From: an uncultured Clostridia bacterium
GTDB lineage: Bacteria; Bacillota; Clostridia; Oscillospirales; Ruminococcaceae
Length of the DNA stretch: 16,152 bases
Assembly (NCBI GenBank): GCA_937892655.1
Contig: CALBJC010000061.1
Coordinates: forward strand, 1-16,152
Direction: 5' to 3'
Shown: positions 1 through 6,901 of the stretch, piece after piece
Numbering within the stretch: the stretch's first letter is position 1
How the letters are laid out: every line of letters begins with the position of its first letter
Notes under the pieces: model-generated
Told to the model about the DNA's origin: nothing
Seen by the model: the letters and a program-made list of their open reading frames with translations, nothing else
Database searches by the model: none
Translations under genes and position numbers: made by a program

Positions 1-1968
1 TTTGCTTATATCCATATCAGCAAAGCCGAGAATTTTGAGCATTGAAATAGAGTAGGCATTTCGCTCTATAATAATTTTTGCCAGCAGATACATTACTATT
101 ATATATACTATAATTGCAAAGCCTGCAAAAAGTGAGAATACCATACCAAGCGAGGTTTCAAGCTGAGTTGCAACAACAGAAAGGTCATGCTCGGTAATGA
201 GTGTTGCAATCATAGTGTTAGGGATATCAAGCTTTTCGTTTGAAAAGTATCCTGAATATTCACTATCTGAAACTTCAAACATCTCTCTGAAGGTGTCAAT
301 TGACATAAACACAGAAAGTGCAGGCGGATAGCTATACTGCGCGTTCACCTTGAATGTGTATTCTTTGTTTTCATAATCATTGTAAAGAGTAATGCTGTCA
401 CTCTTTTCAAGCTTATATTTTTCGCAGAAGCCCTCAGACAAATATATACCATTTTTCTCAAAATCAGTATTTTTTACATATGAAGAATCATCTTCTACAC
501 CGTAGATTGTTATCTCCTCGCCATTTTTTGTTGTAAGAGATGTAACACAGTATTTTTCAACACTTTCATTTTCAACCTCATAAGGTGCTTTTAAAATGTA
601 CTGGTAGTCTGCAATTTTTGAGTGAGAAACCTCATCCTTGTAGTTGTTGAGAAGAGGCGGAAACATCATACCAAACATCAGTAAAACACCTGCGAAGAAG
701 ATACCCGCAAACATTGTAAGGTATGCTGAGATGTTCTGCAGAATTACTCTTAAACGAAAACGTGAGATGAATTTCAGATCAGGAAGCTTTACAGCCTTTT
801 TATTCTTTTTCTTTGAAAATTCACGTCGCAAAAGCTGCAGAGGCGAAAGAGACAAAGCTTTCAGTAAAACTACTACATTTATAGCAATAATAATTACACA
901 AGGAATAATAGTTGTTTTTACAAACGCTTCTGTACTCCATACCGTTTCAAAAGTAGGCAGAGAATAGCTGTTATAGTAAATGCCCTTTACAAAGTTTTTC
1001 ATTACTGTATAGCCGAGAATGTTACCTACAAGCGCCGCTGTGAGCATTACAATCATCGGCAAGGTAAGGTAATGAACAAACATTTCAGCCTTTGTATAGC
1101 CTGACGCGCGCAGAGTACCGATAGCGCTTGACTCCTGCTCAATTGTGCTTCTTATGGTTACTGCAAAGATAAACGCTAAAACGACAACTACTATATACAA
1201 AAGCCATTGTATCATAAGCTGATCTGAACCCATATCATCGCCGGTAAACATAATAGCCTGATTAAACTCACGAGGTACAAAATCTGTGATTATCGCACCG
1301 TTTGCTATGAGGTCTTTCATAAGAGCTTCAGATAATGATGTTATTTCATTTTCGCTGAGAGATTTATCATTGTTTGTCCACGCATAGCAGAATTTTAAAC
1401 CTGCACTGCCGATGCTTTCAAATGTTTTATCTGTAACAGTTGCAACAGTAAAGCATTTTGCATCAAACATCATATCGTTGTTATTCTTGAAAAGTGAGGT
1501 GTAATCTGAAAACGCTGCAAGACCGCAGATTGTAAGCTCTTTATCCTCAAGCTTGATTTTGTCACCGATTTTCAGAGAATTATTTGCAGCGTAAAGTCTG
1601 TCGATAACAATTTCATCATCGTCGTCAGCATTCTCGCCTTCCATAATACAGAGGTTGTTTACAGCATCACGGTTTTCATAAATTCTGATACTGTGGTCAT
1701 TTTCTGTAATTCTGTCTTTATAAAAAAGATTGTGAATTGTAACATCGCAGTAAGTATCAGCATCAACGGGCATAGCGGTTACAAAATGACCGTCTTCAAC
1801 TGTATACTTATCAAAGCTTTCATCAAATGCCTGGCGCATACTCTGACCTGCTACAATAAAGCCCGAGCAGAAGCTGATAACTAAAACTATAAACAAAAAG
1901 AGCGCTACATACTTTGAAAAGTCAGTTTTTAACTCTCTTGGAATTCTTTTGAATAATGGATTTGCCAT
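1..1968 (-). CDS. ABC exporter permease, FtsX/MacB type, two-module (3' end outside window)
   Basis: Membrane subunit of an ABC exporter, working with the ATPase encoded 12 nt upstream. I read it from the reverse strand: ATG at 1968 behind AAGGAG, then an uninterrupted frame of 656 codons to base 1, so the C-terminus is missing. Approximate layout: first membrane segment at residues 20-41, extracytoplasmic domain 42-250, membrane segments near 252-272, 302-322 and 352-372, a basic cytoplasmic linker near 380-405 (KKKNKK), a further segment at 415-436, a second extracytoplasmic domain 440-600, and a segment at 608-634. Both FtsX modules carry the family's cytoplasmic motif after the first core helix: EQESSAIGTLRASGYTKAEM near 278-296 and SISMLKILGF near 641-650. 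The duplicated FtsX arrangement is typical of large Bacillota export or substrate-extraction permeases. Substrate is not readable; the riboswitch in the leader suggests a metal-responsive role. Family confident, function not. Confidence 0.9.
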   Translation of the reverse strand, partial: MANPLFKRIPRELKTDFSKYVALFLFIVLVISFCSGFIVAGQSMRQAFDESFDKYTVEDGHFVTAMPVDADTYCDVTIHNLFYKDRITENDHSIRIYENRDAVNNLCIMEGENADDDDEIVIDRLYAANNSLKIGDKIKLEDKELTICGLAAFSDYTSLFKNNNDMMFDAKCFTVATVTDKTFESIGSAGLKFCYAWTNNDKSLSENEITSLSEALMKDLIANGAIITDFVPREFNQAIMFTGDDMGSDQLMIQWLLYIVVVVLAFIFAVTIRSTIEQESSAIGTLRASGYTKAEMFVHYLTLPMIVMLTAALVGNILGYTVMKNFVKGIYYNSYSLPTFETVWSTEAFVKTTIIPCVIIIAINVVVLLKALSLSPLQLLRREFSKKKNKKAVKLPDLKFISRFRLRVILQNISAYLTMFAGIFFAGVLLMFGMMFPPLLNNYKDEVSHSKIADYQYILKAPYEVENESVEKYCVTSLTTKNGEEITIYGVEDDSSYVKNTDFEKNGIYLSEGFCEKYKLEKSDSITLYNDYENKEYTFKVNAQYSYPPALSVFMSIDTFREMFEVSDSEYSGYFSNEKLDIPNTMIATLITEHDLSVVATQLETSLGMVFSLFAGFAIIVYIIVMYLLAKIIIERNAYSISMLKILGFADMDISK

Positions 1969-1980
1969 TTTACTCACTCC

Positions 1981-2679
1981 TTACCAATCAATCTCCTGAG
2001 CTGACAGCTTATGCTCGTTAACATTATTGTGTCTGATAACGCCATCTCTGAGCTTTACTACTCTGTCAGCCATAAGCTTGATGGCATCATTGTGAGTAAC
2101 TATAATTATTGTGTTTTTGTATTCGCGGTTTACATTCTCTAAAAGCTTTAAAATTTCTTTTGATGTATTGTAATCAAGTGCACCTGTTGGCTCATCACAA
2201 AGCAGAATATCAGGATTTTTAACAATCGCTCTGCCAATAGCAGTTCTCTGCTGCTGACCACCTGAAAGCTGATTTGGCAGCTTATCCTTATGCTCCCAAA
2301 GACCGAGAGTTTTTAAAAGTTTGTCGATATCAAGAGGATTTTTGCTAAGATATGCCCCTACCTCGATATTCTCCTTTACGGTGAGATTTGAAATAAGATT
2401 GTATGCCTGGAAAACATAGCCTAAATGCTTTCTTCTGTATAAAGAAAGCTTTGCAGCGGTCATATCGCTCATTGACTCGCCGTCAATTTCGATTACTCCC
2501 TCATCAGCAGTATCAATACCGCCTATGATATTTAAGAGTGTGGATTTACCTGAACCTGATGGGCCTAACAAAACGCATATACTGCCCTTTTCAACTTCAA
2601 GGTCGATACCCTTGAGCACCTCAACTCTTGCACTGCCTTCTCCAAAATGTTTTTTGAGATTTTTGATTGATAAAAACAT
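1981..2679 (-). CDS. ABC transporter ATP-binding protein, MacB/LolD-like
   Basis: Cytoplasmic ATPase (232 aa) that should power the FtsX-type permease encoded immediately downstream. Seen directly: Walker A GPSGSGKST at residues 39-47, Q-loop region YVFQAYNLIS near 88-97, ABC signature LSGGQQQRTAIGRA near 138-151, Walker B ILLCDEPTGALD near 158-169 and H-loop THND near 195. The doublet GGQQQR and the DEPTGALD Walker B are characteristic of the MacB/LolD/FtsE branch. The ATG at 2679 is preceded by AAAGGA and gives the normal family start (MFLSIKNLKKHF). It is the first gene of a two-gene minus-strand operon, and its leader holds a riboswitch and a transcription terminator, so expression is probably set by premature termination. 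All catalytic motifs are intact. Confidence 0.95.
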   Translation of the reverse strand: MFLSIKNLKKHFGEGSARVEVLKGIDLEVEKGSICVLLGPSGSGKSTLLNIIGGIDTADEGVIEIDGESMSDMTAAKLSLYRRKHLGYVFQAYNLISNLTVKENIEVGAYLSKNPLDIDKLLKTLGLWEHKDKLPNQLSGGQQQRTAIGRAIVKNPDILLCDEPTGALDYNTSKEILKLLENVNREYKNTIIIVTHNDAIKLMADRVVKLRDGVIRHNNVNEHKLSAQEIDW

Positions 2680-2710
2680 CTCTCATCTTTCCTTTCATTA
2701 TACATTTTAC

Positions 2711-2753
2711 AGAAAACAAAAAACCGCATATAGCCTCAATTGCTATAATGCGG
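2711..2753 (-). terminator. Riboswitch-controlled intrinsic terminator in the leader of the ABC exporter operon
   Basis: On the minus strand the arms 2753-2742 (CCGCATTATAGC) and 2734-2724 (GCTATATGCGG) pair along 11 bp with one bulged T, closing a 7-nt loop. A TTTTTTGTTTT tract follows. The terminator lies between the promoter and the ATPase start, so it is an attenuator and not an operon end. Its 5' arm can pair instead with 2778-2766 as an antiterminator: TGCTATA-C-ATGCG against CGCATTATAGCA, 12 bp with one bulged C. Confidence 0.9.
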
Positions 2754-2765
2754 TGTGTATATAGA

Positions 2766-2870
2766 CGCATGTATAGCATTTCAGCAATACATGAGTCTCG
2801 TTATTTAAGACAAGCCAGGTCAATAACCAGGATGTTGACTTGCCACGCTATGCGCCACTACTCCCTCACA
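2766..2870 (-). promoter_or_regulatory. yybP-ykoY family (Mn2+) riboswitch with anti-antiterminator hairpin
   Basis: Read 5'->3' on the minus strand. P1 pairs TGAG (2868-2865) with CTCA (2795-2792), extended by two G-U pairs. Within it lies GGGAGTAG (2865-2858), which matches the conserved GGGGAGUAG of yybP-ykoY loop 1. Next come a short hairpin GCGC-ATA-GCGT, a stem CAAGTC/GGCTTG that corresponds to ACAAAGUC/GGCUUUGU in B. subtilis ykoY (same U-G pair), and finally ACGAGAC just before the 3' side of P1, matching the conserved AGAC of loop 3. Downstream a hairpin CATGTAT (2793-2787)/ATACATG (2774-2768) overlaps both the 3' strand of P1 and the antiterminator. Known members bind Mn2+ and usually turn on exporters. 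An alternative, the THF riboswitch, also has a GAGUAG motif but fits the remaining helices worse. Confidence 0.78.
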
Positions 2871-2894
2871 GGTGTTTTGTTATTCATTGATTAT

Positions 2895-2923
2895 AATTTA
2901 ACATCAATACTTTACAATGTCAA
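2895..2923 (-). promoter_or_regulatory. Promoter of the riboswitch-ABC exporter operon
   Basis: On the minus strand: -35 TTGACA at 2923-2918, 17-nt spacer, -10 TAAATT at 2900-2895. Transcription would start about 20 nt upstream of the riboswitch P1, giving a leader of roughly 210 nt before the ATPase start codon. A perfect -35 and optimal spacing make this a good vegetative promoter. Confidence 0.75.
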
Positions 2924-3023
2924 GCATTATGTGAAAAATTTGTCATAAAAATCATTGTTGCCAAAATTTTACTGATTAAGTTTTGGTAAATTTGCACTCT
3001 TTTTTGCAATTATCAGACAAAAA

Positions 3024-3047
3024 ACGCCACCGGGTTACCGATGGCGT
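3024..3047 (-). terminator. Intrinsic terminator after the Rrf2 regulator gene
   Basis: Arms 3047-3038 and 3033-3024 on the minus strand form a 10-bp stem (ACGCCATCGG with CCGGTGGCGT, one T-G pair) around a 4-nt loop, followed by TTTTTTG. It starts 14 nt past the stop codon at 3062. It isolates the regulator gene from the riboswitch operon promoter beyond it. Confidence 0.92.
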
Positions 3048-3061
3048 TTTCATTTTGATGT

Positions 3062-3469
3062 TTAGTTTACACATCCAAGTCTTACTACATCTAAAAGAGA
3101 TGTGTTTGTAAGCTTTGCTGCAATATCCGAGCTGATATTCTCCCAGAAACTGTGAGTTAAATCATTTTCCTCACGCTTTGCATGCTCTGCTAAATTCGGC
3201 ACAATTGCAAAATCACCGTCAACTGCTTTGATTATCTCCATTACAGAATAATCCTCGGCACTCTTTACAAGAGTATAACCGCCCTGAGGGCCTCTGGCAC
3301 TTATAAGCAGACTTTTCTTGGTAAGCGCTGAGGCAATCTGCTCTGCATACTTAAGAGAAATCTCTCTTCTGTTTGCAATGTCTTTTAAAGATACACTTTT
3401 TGATGACGACAATGATGCAATATCCGCCATCATTATGAGCGCATATCTCCCCTTTGCTGAAACTTTCAT
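3062..3469 (-). CDS. Rrf2 family transcriptional regulator
   Basis: DNA-binding regulator of the Rrf2 family (relatives: IscR, NsrR, CymR), 135 aa from the chosen start. Seen: MKVSAKGRYAL at the N-terminus, the classical family opening; a winged-helix region with ISLKYAEQIASAL near 37-49; the wing RGPQGGYTLVKSAEDYSVMEII near 60-81. The IscR-type cluster cysteines are absent. The only cysteine is the third-last residue, so a Fe-S sensor of the IscR/NsrR type is unlikely and a CymR-like cluster-free mode is more plausible. Start choice: an ATG two codons earlier (3475) lies only 3 nt from AAGGAG, whereas 3469 has a 9-nt spacing and the canonical N-terminus. Monocistronic, divergent from the symporter gene, with its own terminator. 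It may regulate itself and/or the divergent gene. Confidence 0.93.
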   Translation of the reverse strand: MKVSAKGRYALIMMADIASLSSSKSVSLKDIANRREISLKYAEQIASALTKKSLLISARGPQGGYTLVKSAEDYSVMEIIKAVDGDFAIVPNLAEHAKREENDLTHSFWENISSDIAAKLTNTSLLDVVRLGCVN

Positions 3470-3504
3470 CTTCATACACTCCTTGAATTTGGCTGATTGA
3501 CTCC

Positions 3505-3525
3505 TTTTAAGATGTTTTCTTAAAA
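3505..3525. promoter_or_regulatory. Perfect inverted repeat in the rrf2 leader, possible operator
   Basis: TTTTAAGA-TGTTT-TCTTAAAA: 8-bp arms, 5-bp spacer, perfectly symmetric. It lies between the rrf2 -10 region and its start codon, a usual place for autoregulatory binding. A larger imperfect symmetry (AAGAT at 3509-3513, ATCTT at 3525-3529) overlaps it and weakly recalls NsrR half-sites. Function is inferred. Confidence 0.5.
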
Positions 3526-3554
3526 TCTTTCCAATGCTTAATATATCATAAGGG

Positions 3555-3582
3555 ATTATACATTTTTTAGGCTAAACGTGAA
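3555..3582 (-). promoter_or_regulatory. Probable promoter of the Rrf2 regulator gene
   Basis: Minus strand -10 TATAAT at 3560-3555 and a weak -35 TTCACG at 3582-3577 with a 16-nt spacer. The -10 is perfect and the -35 matches TTGACA only in part, which suits a weakly expressed regulator. The leader would be about 80 nt and contains the inverted repeat at 3505-3525. Confidence 0.5.
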
Positions 3583-3624
3583 TTTTTTGGCGTATTCGTT
3601 AAAATATATGTGAATTGTTTTTTC

Positions 3625-3638
3625 TTAAAACGTTATCA
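3625..3638. promoter_or_regulatory. cre-like (CcpA) site in the divergent intergenic region
   Basis: TTAAAACGTTATCA matches the catabolite-responsive element consensus TGWAANCGNTNWCA at every fixed position except the second. It lies about 165 bp upstream of the symporter -35 and about 45 bp upstream of the rrf2 -35. A second, weaker AACGTT-centred element occurs 30 bp further on (3659-3664). AT-rich DNA yields such matches by chance, so confidence is modest. Confidence 0.35.
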
Positions 3639-3671
3639 CAATTATTTAGTAAATTTCAAACGTTTTTGTAA

Positions 3672-3695
3672 AAATCATACAAATTTATATGATTT
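3672..3695. repeat. Perfect inverted repeat in the rrf2-symporter intergenic region
   Basis: AAATCATA, 8-bp spacer, TATGATTT: 8-bp perfect arms about 107 bp upstream of the symporter -35. It may bind a regulator or merely reflect AT richness. The rest of the 3476-3897 gap holds the promoters and sites listed separately, and I see no gene in it. Confidence 0.35.
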
Positions 3696-3801
3696 GATAA
3701 TGTTTGCCGAAAGCTGTCGGTTGTTAATTTATTGTCAGTATTGCACTATTATTTAAAGATAATTCTAACCAAATTTTAGCAGATAAATTTATCCTTTTAT
3801 C

Positions 3802-3847
3802 TTGACAAATTATAATAATAGGTATATAATTTACTTTAGCAAGTAAA
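3802..3847 (+). promoter_or_regulatory. Consensus promoter of the sodium:solute symporter with overlapping operator-like palindrome
   Basis: TTGACA at 3802-3807, 17-nt spacer and TATAAT at 3825-3830: both hexamers perfect. Starting on the last base of the -10 is an inverted repeat TTTACTT-TAGC-AAGTAAA (3830-3847, 7-bp arms) covering the expected transcription start. Such a strong promoter with a palindrome on its start point suggests repression by a dimeric regulator; the divergent Rrf2 protein is one candidate. Confidence 0.8.
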
Positions 3848-3897
3848 AGCACAAAAACATAAAAGCTTTAAATCATTAAACAAGGAGTTTATATATT

Positions 3898-5427
3898 ATG
3901 GTAAGTATCTGGATCACTCTGGTTGTTTATCTTATATGTATGCTGGGTATCGGCGTATACTGTAAGAAAAAGACCTCAAACGTTTCTGAATTTGTTCTCG
4001 GCGGCAGAAGCCTTGGCCCCTGGTTTACAGCCTTCGCTTACGGCACATCTTATTTTTCGGCTGTAATCTTTGTTGGGTATGCCGGCAAATTCGGTTGGGC
4101 ATATGGCGTTGCATCAACCTGGGTCGGTATCGGTAACGCTGTTATCGGTTCACTCCTGCCTTGGCTCATCCTCGGCAAGAGAACAAGAACAATGTCAACT
4201 CATTTAAACGCAAAAACAATGCCTGAGCTTTTTGAAAAGCGTTATGACAGCACGATGCTCAAGATCGTATCAGCGCTCATCATTTTCGTATTTCTTATTC
4301 CATACACAGCCTCAGTTTACAACGGTCTTTCAAGACTTTTTGAAAAGGGCTTCGGTATTGAATACAAATACTGCATTATCGGCATGGCTGTAATCACAGC
4401 TATCTATGTAATCCTCGGCGGTTACAAGGCTACTGCTATCAGCGACTTTGTTCAGGGCGTATTTATGCTTATCGGTATCGTTGCTGTAATTCTGGCTACT
4501 CTCGACATAAACGGCGGTCTCACATCATCACTTGACCTTCTCGGCGATATTGAAGTAAACGGCAAGACTGGCGTTTACAACTCGCTCTTTGGCCCTGATC
4601 CTCAGAACCTTATAGGTGTTATTATTCTTACATCTCTTGGTACATGGGGCTTACCTCAGATGGTTTCAAAGTTCTACGCTATCAAGGATAACCGTTCAAT
4701 CAAGACAGGTACTATCGTTTCAACAGTATTCGCAGTAGTAGTTGCAGGCGGCTGTTACTTCCTCGGCGGCTTTGGCAGACTTTTCGCAACTCCGCTTGAA
4801 AACGGCAATCCTTCAACAGGCTTTGACGGTATCGTTCCTACAATGATGGAAAAGCTTCCAAACTTCTTGTTCGGTATCGTAATCGTACTTGTTCTTTCAG
4901 CTTCAATGTCAACTCTTTCATCACTCGTTTTAACATCATCATCAACTCTTACAATCGACCTTGTAAAGCCTCTTTCAAAGAAGATGGACGAAAAGCGTCA
5001 GGTTTTTGTAATGAGAATATTTGTTGCAATATTCTTACTCATCTCAGTAATTATCGCTATCTATACTCTTGAAAGCGAAAATATGGTTATCTCAACCTTG
5101 ATGTCAATTTCATGGGGTGCGCTCGCTGGTTCGTTCTTAGCTCCATATATGCTCGGCCTTTTCTGGAAGGGCGTTACAAAAGCTGCAACAGTTGCCTGCT
5201 TCATATCAGGCGTTGGTATTACTGTAGGTCATATGTTCATATTCACATTTGGCGGCAAGACAGGCGAATTCTTAGGCTTCAACCTGGCTTCTCCAATTAA
5301 CGCAGGCGCGTTTGCAATGCTCTTTGGACTTATTCTTTGCCCTATCGTTTCACTTATCACCAAGAACACAAAGGACAGAGAAAACGCTGAGAAGGTATTT
5401 GAATGCTACAGCGCTCAGAATGACTGA
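3898..5427 (+). CDS. Sodium:solute symporter family (SSSF) transporter
   Basis: Integral membrane Na+-coupled uptake protein of 509 aa, normal length for PutP/PanF-like members with about 13 membrane segments. Seen: an N-terminal membrane segment (residues 3-20), the family motif EFVLGGRSLGPWFTAFAYGT near 31-50, the SSS core GLSRLFEKGFGIEY near 143-156 and YVILGGYKATAISDFVQGVF near 170-189, and a serine/threonine-rich stretch SASMSTLSSLVLTSSSTLTI near 334-353 resembling the Na+-site region of the family. The start ATG lies 10 nt after AAGGAG. Substrate cannot be told from sequence; relatives carry proline, pantothenate, acetate or aryl acids. The paaK gene next door makes an organic or aryl acid attractive, but each gene has its own promoter and terminator. 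Codon use is richer in C-ending codons than flanking genes, consistent with high expression. Confidence 0.92.
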   Translation: MVSIWITLVVYLICMLGIGVYCKKKTSNVSEFVLGGRSLGPWFTAFAYGTSYFSAVIFVGYAGKFGWAYGVASTWVGIGNAVIGSLLPWLILGKRTRTMSTHLNAKTMPELFEKRYDSTMLKIVSALIIFVFLIPYTASVYNGLSRLFEKGFGIEYKYCIIGMAVITAIYVILGGYKATAISDFVQGVFMLIGIVAVILATLDINGGLTSSLDLLGDIEVNGKTGVYNSLFGPDPQNLIGVIILTSLGTWGLPQMVSKFYAIKDNRSIKTGTIVSTVFAVVVAGGCYFLGGFGRLFATPLENGNPSTGFDGIVPTMMEKLPNFLFGIVIVLVLSASMSTLSSLVLTSSSTLTIDLVKPLSKKMDEKRQVFVMRIFVAIFLLISVIIAIYTLESENMVISTLMSISWGALAGSFLAPYMLGLFWKGVTKAATVACFISGVGITVGHMFIFTFGGKTGEFLGFNLASPINAGAFAMLFGLILCPIVSLITKNTKDRENAEKVFECYSAQND

Positions 5428-5434
5428 TAATTTT

Positions 5435-5462
5435 AAAAGGTGGCAACCGTTTGTCACCTTTT
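5435..5462 (+). terminator. Intrinsic terminator after the symporter gene
   Basis: AAAAGGTGGCAA (5435-5446), loop CCGT, TTGTCACCTTTT (5451-5462): a 12-bp stem with one G-T pair. The U tract is part of the 3' arm. It separates the symporter transcript from paaK, possibly with read-through. Confidence 0.8.
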
Positions 5463-5472
5463 AATTTTGCTA

Positions 5473-5501
5473 TTGCAATATTTGAAAAATAGGTTTATAA
5501 T
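5473..5501 (+). promoter_or_regulatory. Promoter of paaK
   Basis: TTGCAA at 5473-5478, 17-nt spacer, perfect TATAAT at 5496-5501, about 40 nt before the paaK start codon. With the terminator just upstream this makes paaK an independent unit. Confidence 0.72.
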
Positions 5502-5542
5502 AGTATAGATGTTTTAATTTTTATAAAAGGACTGTTAAATTC

Positions 5543-6865
5543 ATGGACAAGAAGAATATTCATTATTTCCAGAAGGATATTGAAACTATGCCTAGAGCAG
5601 AGCTTGAAAAGCTTCAGCTTGAAAGACTCAAGGCTTTGGTTAAATACTGTATGGATAATATCCCATTTTACAACAAGCGCTTGACAGAAGCCGGTGTTAG
5701 CGCTGACAAAATCAAGGTTTTGTCAGATATTGAGTACATCCCATATACCACAAAGGCAGATTTAAGAGATACATATCCATTTGGTCTTTTTGGCAAGCCT
5801 TTGAAGGAAATCGCAAGAATCCACGCTTCATCAGGTACAACAGGCAAGCCTACAGTTGTAGGCTACACCAAAGCTGACCTTGATATGTGGAGCGATTGCA
5901 TGGCTCGTCTTTGTATGGCAGCAGGCTGTACTGATGAGGATATAGTTCAGATTGCATTCGGCTACGGTATGTTTACAGGCGCTTTAGGTCTTCACTACGG
6001 TCTTGAAAAGCTTGGTGCAACTGTTGTTCCTACATCAAGCGGTAATACTGAAAAGCAGATTATGTTTATGCAGGATTTCAAGACAACTGCTTTGGTTTCA
6101 ACCCCTTCATACGCACAGTACATGGGCGAAATGATAAGAGAAATGGGTGTTAAGGATAACATCGCATTAGAGCTTGGCTTATTCGGTTCAGAGGGCTGTA
6201 CTCCTGAAATGAGAGCGCAGATCGAAAGCGTTTTAGGCGTTTTTGCAACAGATAACTACGGTATGAGTGAGCTTGTAGGCCCCGGCGTTTCAGGCGAATG
6301 CTTATTCAGAGACGGTATGCATATCAATGAGGACCATTTCTATGCTGAGGTTATCGATTCAGTTTCAGGTCAGGTTCTTCCTAAGGGTTCTCAGGGTGAG
6401 CTTGTTATCACAACTCTCACAAAAGAGGGTATCCCTATGCTTCGATACAGAACAAAGGATATTACTCAGATCAATTACGATACCTGTAAATGCGGCAGAA
6501 CAACTGCAAGAATGGCTAAGATCAAGGGCAGAAGCGATGATATGCTCAAGATCCGTGGCGTAAATGTATTCCCATCACAGATCGAAAGCGTTCTGATGAA
6601 GTTTGAGGATGTTGCTCCTCACTATCAGCTTATCGTTACAAGAAAGAATTTCTCTGATGCTTTAGAGGTTAAGGTTGAGCTTTCTGATACATCCTCACAT
6701 CTTTTGGAAAACTACGGCAAGCTTGAAGCACTTCAGAAGGGTATCCACCACGATCTCAAGACTGTTTTAGGTATTGAAACAAAGGTATCTCTTGCAGAGC
6801 CAAAATCACTTGAAAGATTCCAGGGTAAAGCAAAGAGAATCGTTGATTTAAGAGATAATAAGTAA
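5543..6865 (+). CDS. paaK: Phenylacetate-CoA ligase (AMP-forming)
   Basis: Cytoplasmic adenylate-forming enzyme, 440 aa, normal PaaK length: aryl acid + ATP + CoA to aryl-CoA + AMP + PPi. Seen: the phosphate-binding loop SSGTTGKPT at residues 96-104, the acyl-adenylate core ATDNYGMSELVGPG near 234-247, LRYRTKDIT near 301-309, the C-terminal hinge RSDDMLKIRGVNVFPSQIE near 329-347 and the terminal lysine motif LERFQGKAKRIVDLR near 423-437. All are intact. In anaerobic Bacillota and archaea PaaK homologues are typically linked to aromatic amino-acid oxidation (indolepyruvate ferredoxin oxidoreductase), making or consuming phenylacetyl-, indoleacetyl- or similar CoA esters; no such partner lies in this window. 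ATG at 5543 follows AAAAGGA. The preceding symporter could supply the acid. Exact substrate is unproven. Confidence 0.93.
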   Translation: MDKKNIHYFQKDIETMPRAELEKLQLERLKALVKYCMDNIPFYNKRLTEAGVSADKIKVLSDIEYIPYTTKADLRDTYPFGLFGKPLKEIARIHASSGTTGKPTVVGYTKADLDMWSDCMARLCMAAGCTDEDIVQIAFGYGMFTGALGLHYGLEKLGATVVPTSSGNTEKQIMFMQDFKTTALVSTPSYAQYMGEMIREMGVKDNIALELGLFGSEGCTPEMRAQIESVLGVFATDNYGMSELVGPGVSGECLFRDGMHINEDHFYAEVIDSVSGQVLPKGSQGELVITTLTKEGIPMLRYRTKDITQINYDTCKCGRTTARMAKIKGRSDDMLKIRGVNVFPSQIESVLMKFEDVAPHYQLIVTRKNFSDALEVKVELSDTSSHLLENYGKLEALQKGIHHDLKTVLGIETKVSLAEPKSLERFQGKAKRIVDLRDNK

Positions 6866-6867
6866 CT

Positions 6868-6901
6868 AAAAACTCCGCAAAGTATTCTTTGCGGAGTTTT
6901 T
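6868..6901. terminator. Bidirectional intrinsic terminator between paaK and dpaB
   Basis: Perfect 15-bp arms AAAAACTCCGCAAAG (6868-6882) and CTTTGCGGAGTTTTT (6887-6901) around TATT. A/T tracts on both sides let it serve the convergent genes paaK (plus) and dpaB (minus), both of which end within a few bases. Confidence 0.95.

Noticed and set aside
644..967. Plus-strand 107-codon frame
   Set aside because: It is the antisense shadow of the FtsX-type permease, whose frame is continuous and carries family motifs.
2766..2870. Tetrahydrofolate riboswitch as the leader RNA
   Set aside because: It shares a GAGUAG motif, but the order of helices, the CAAGTC/GGCTTG stem and the terminal AGAC fit yybP-ykoY better.
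2525..2948. Plus-strand open frames across the ABC ATPase and its leader
   Set aside because: They are antisense to the ATPase and to the riboswitch, have no ribosome binding site and encode no recognisable domain.
3509..3529. NsrR binding site
   Set aside because: AAGAT/ATCTT symmetry recalls NsrR half-sites, but the inner positions do not fit and the local Rrf2 protein lacks NsrR-type cysteines.
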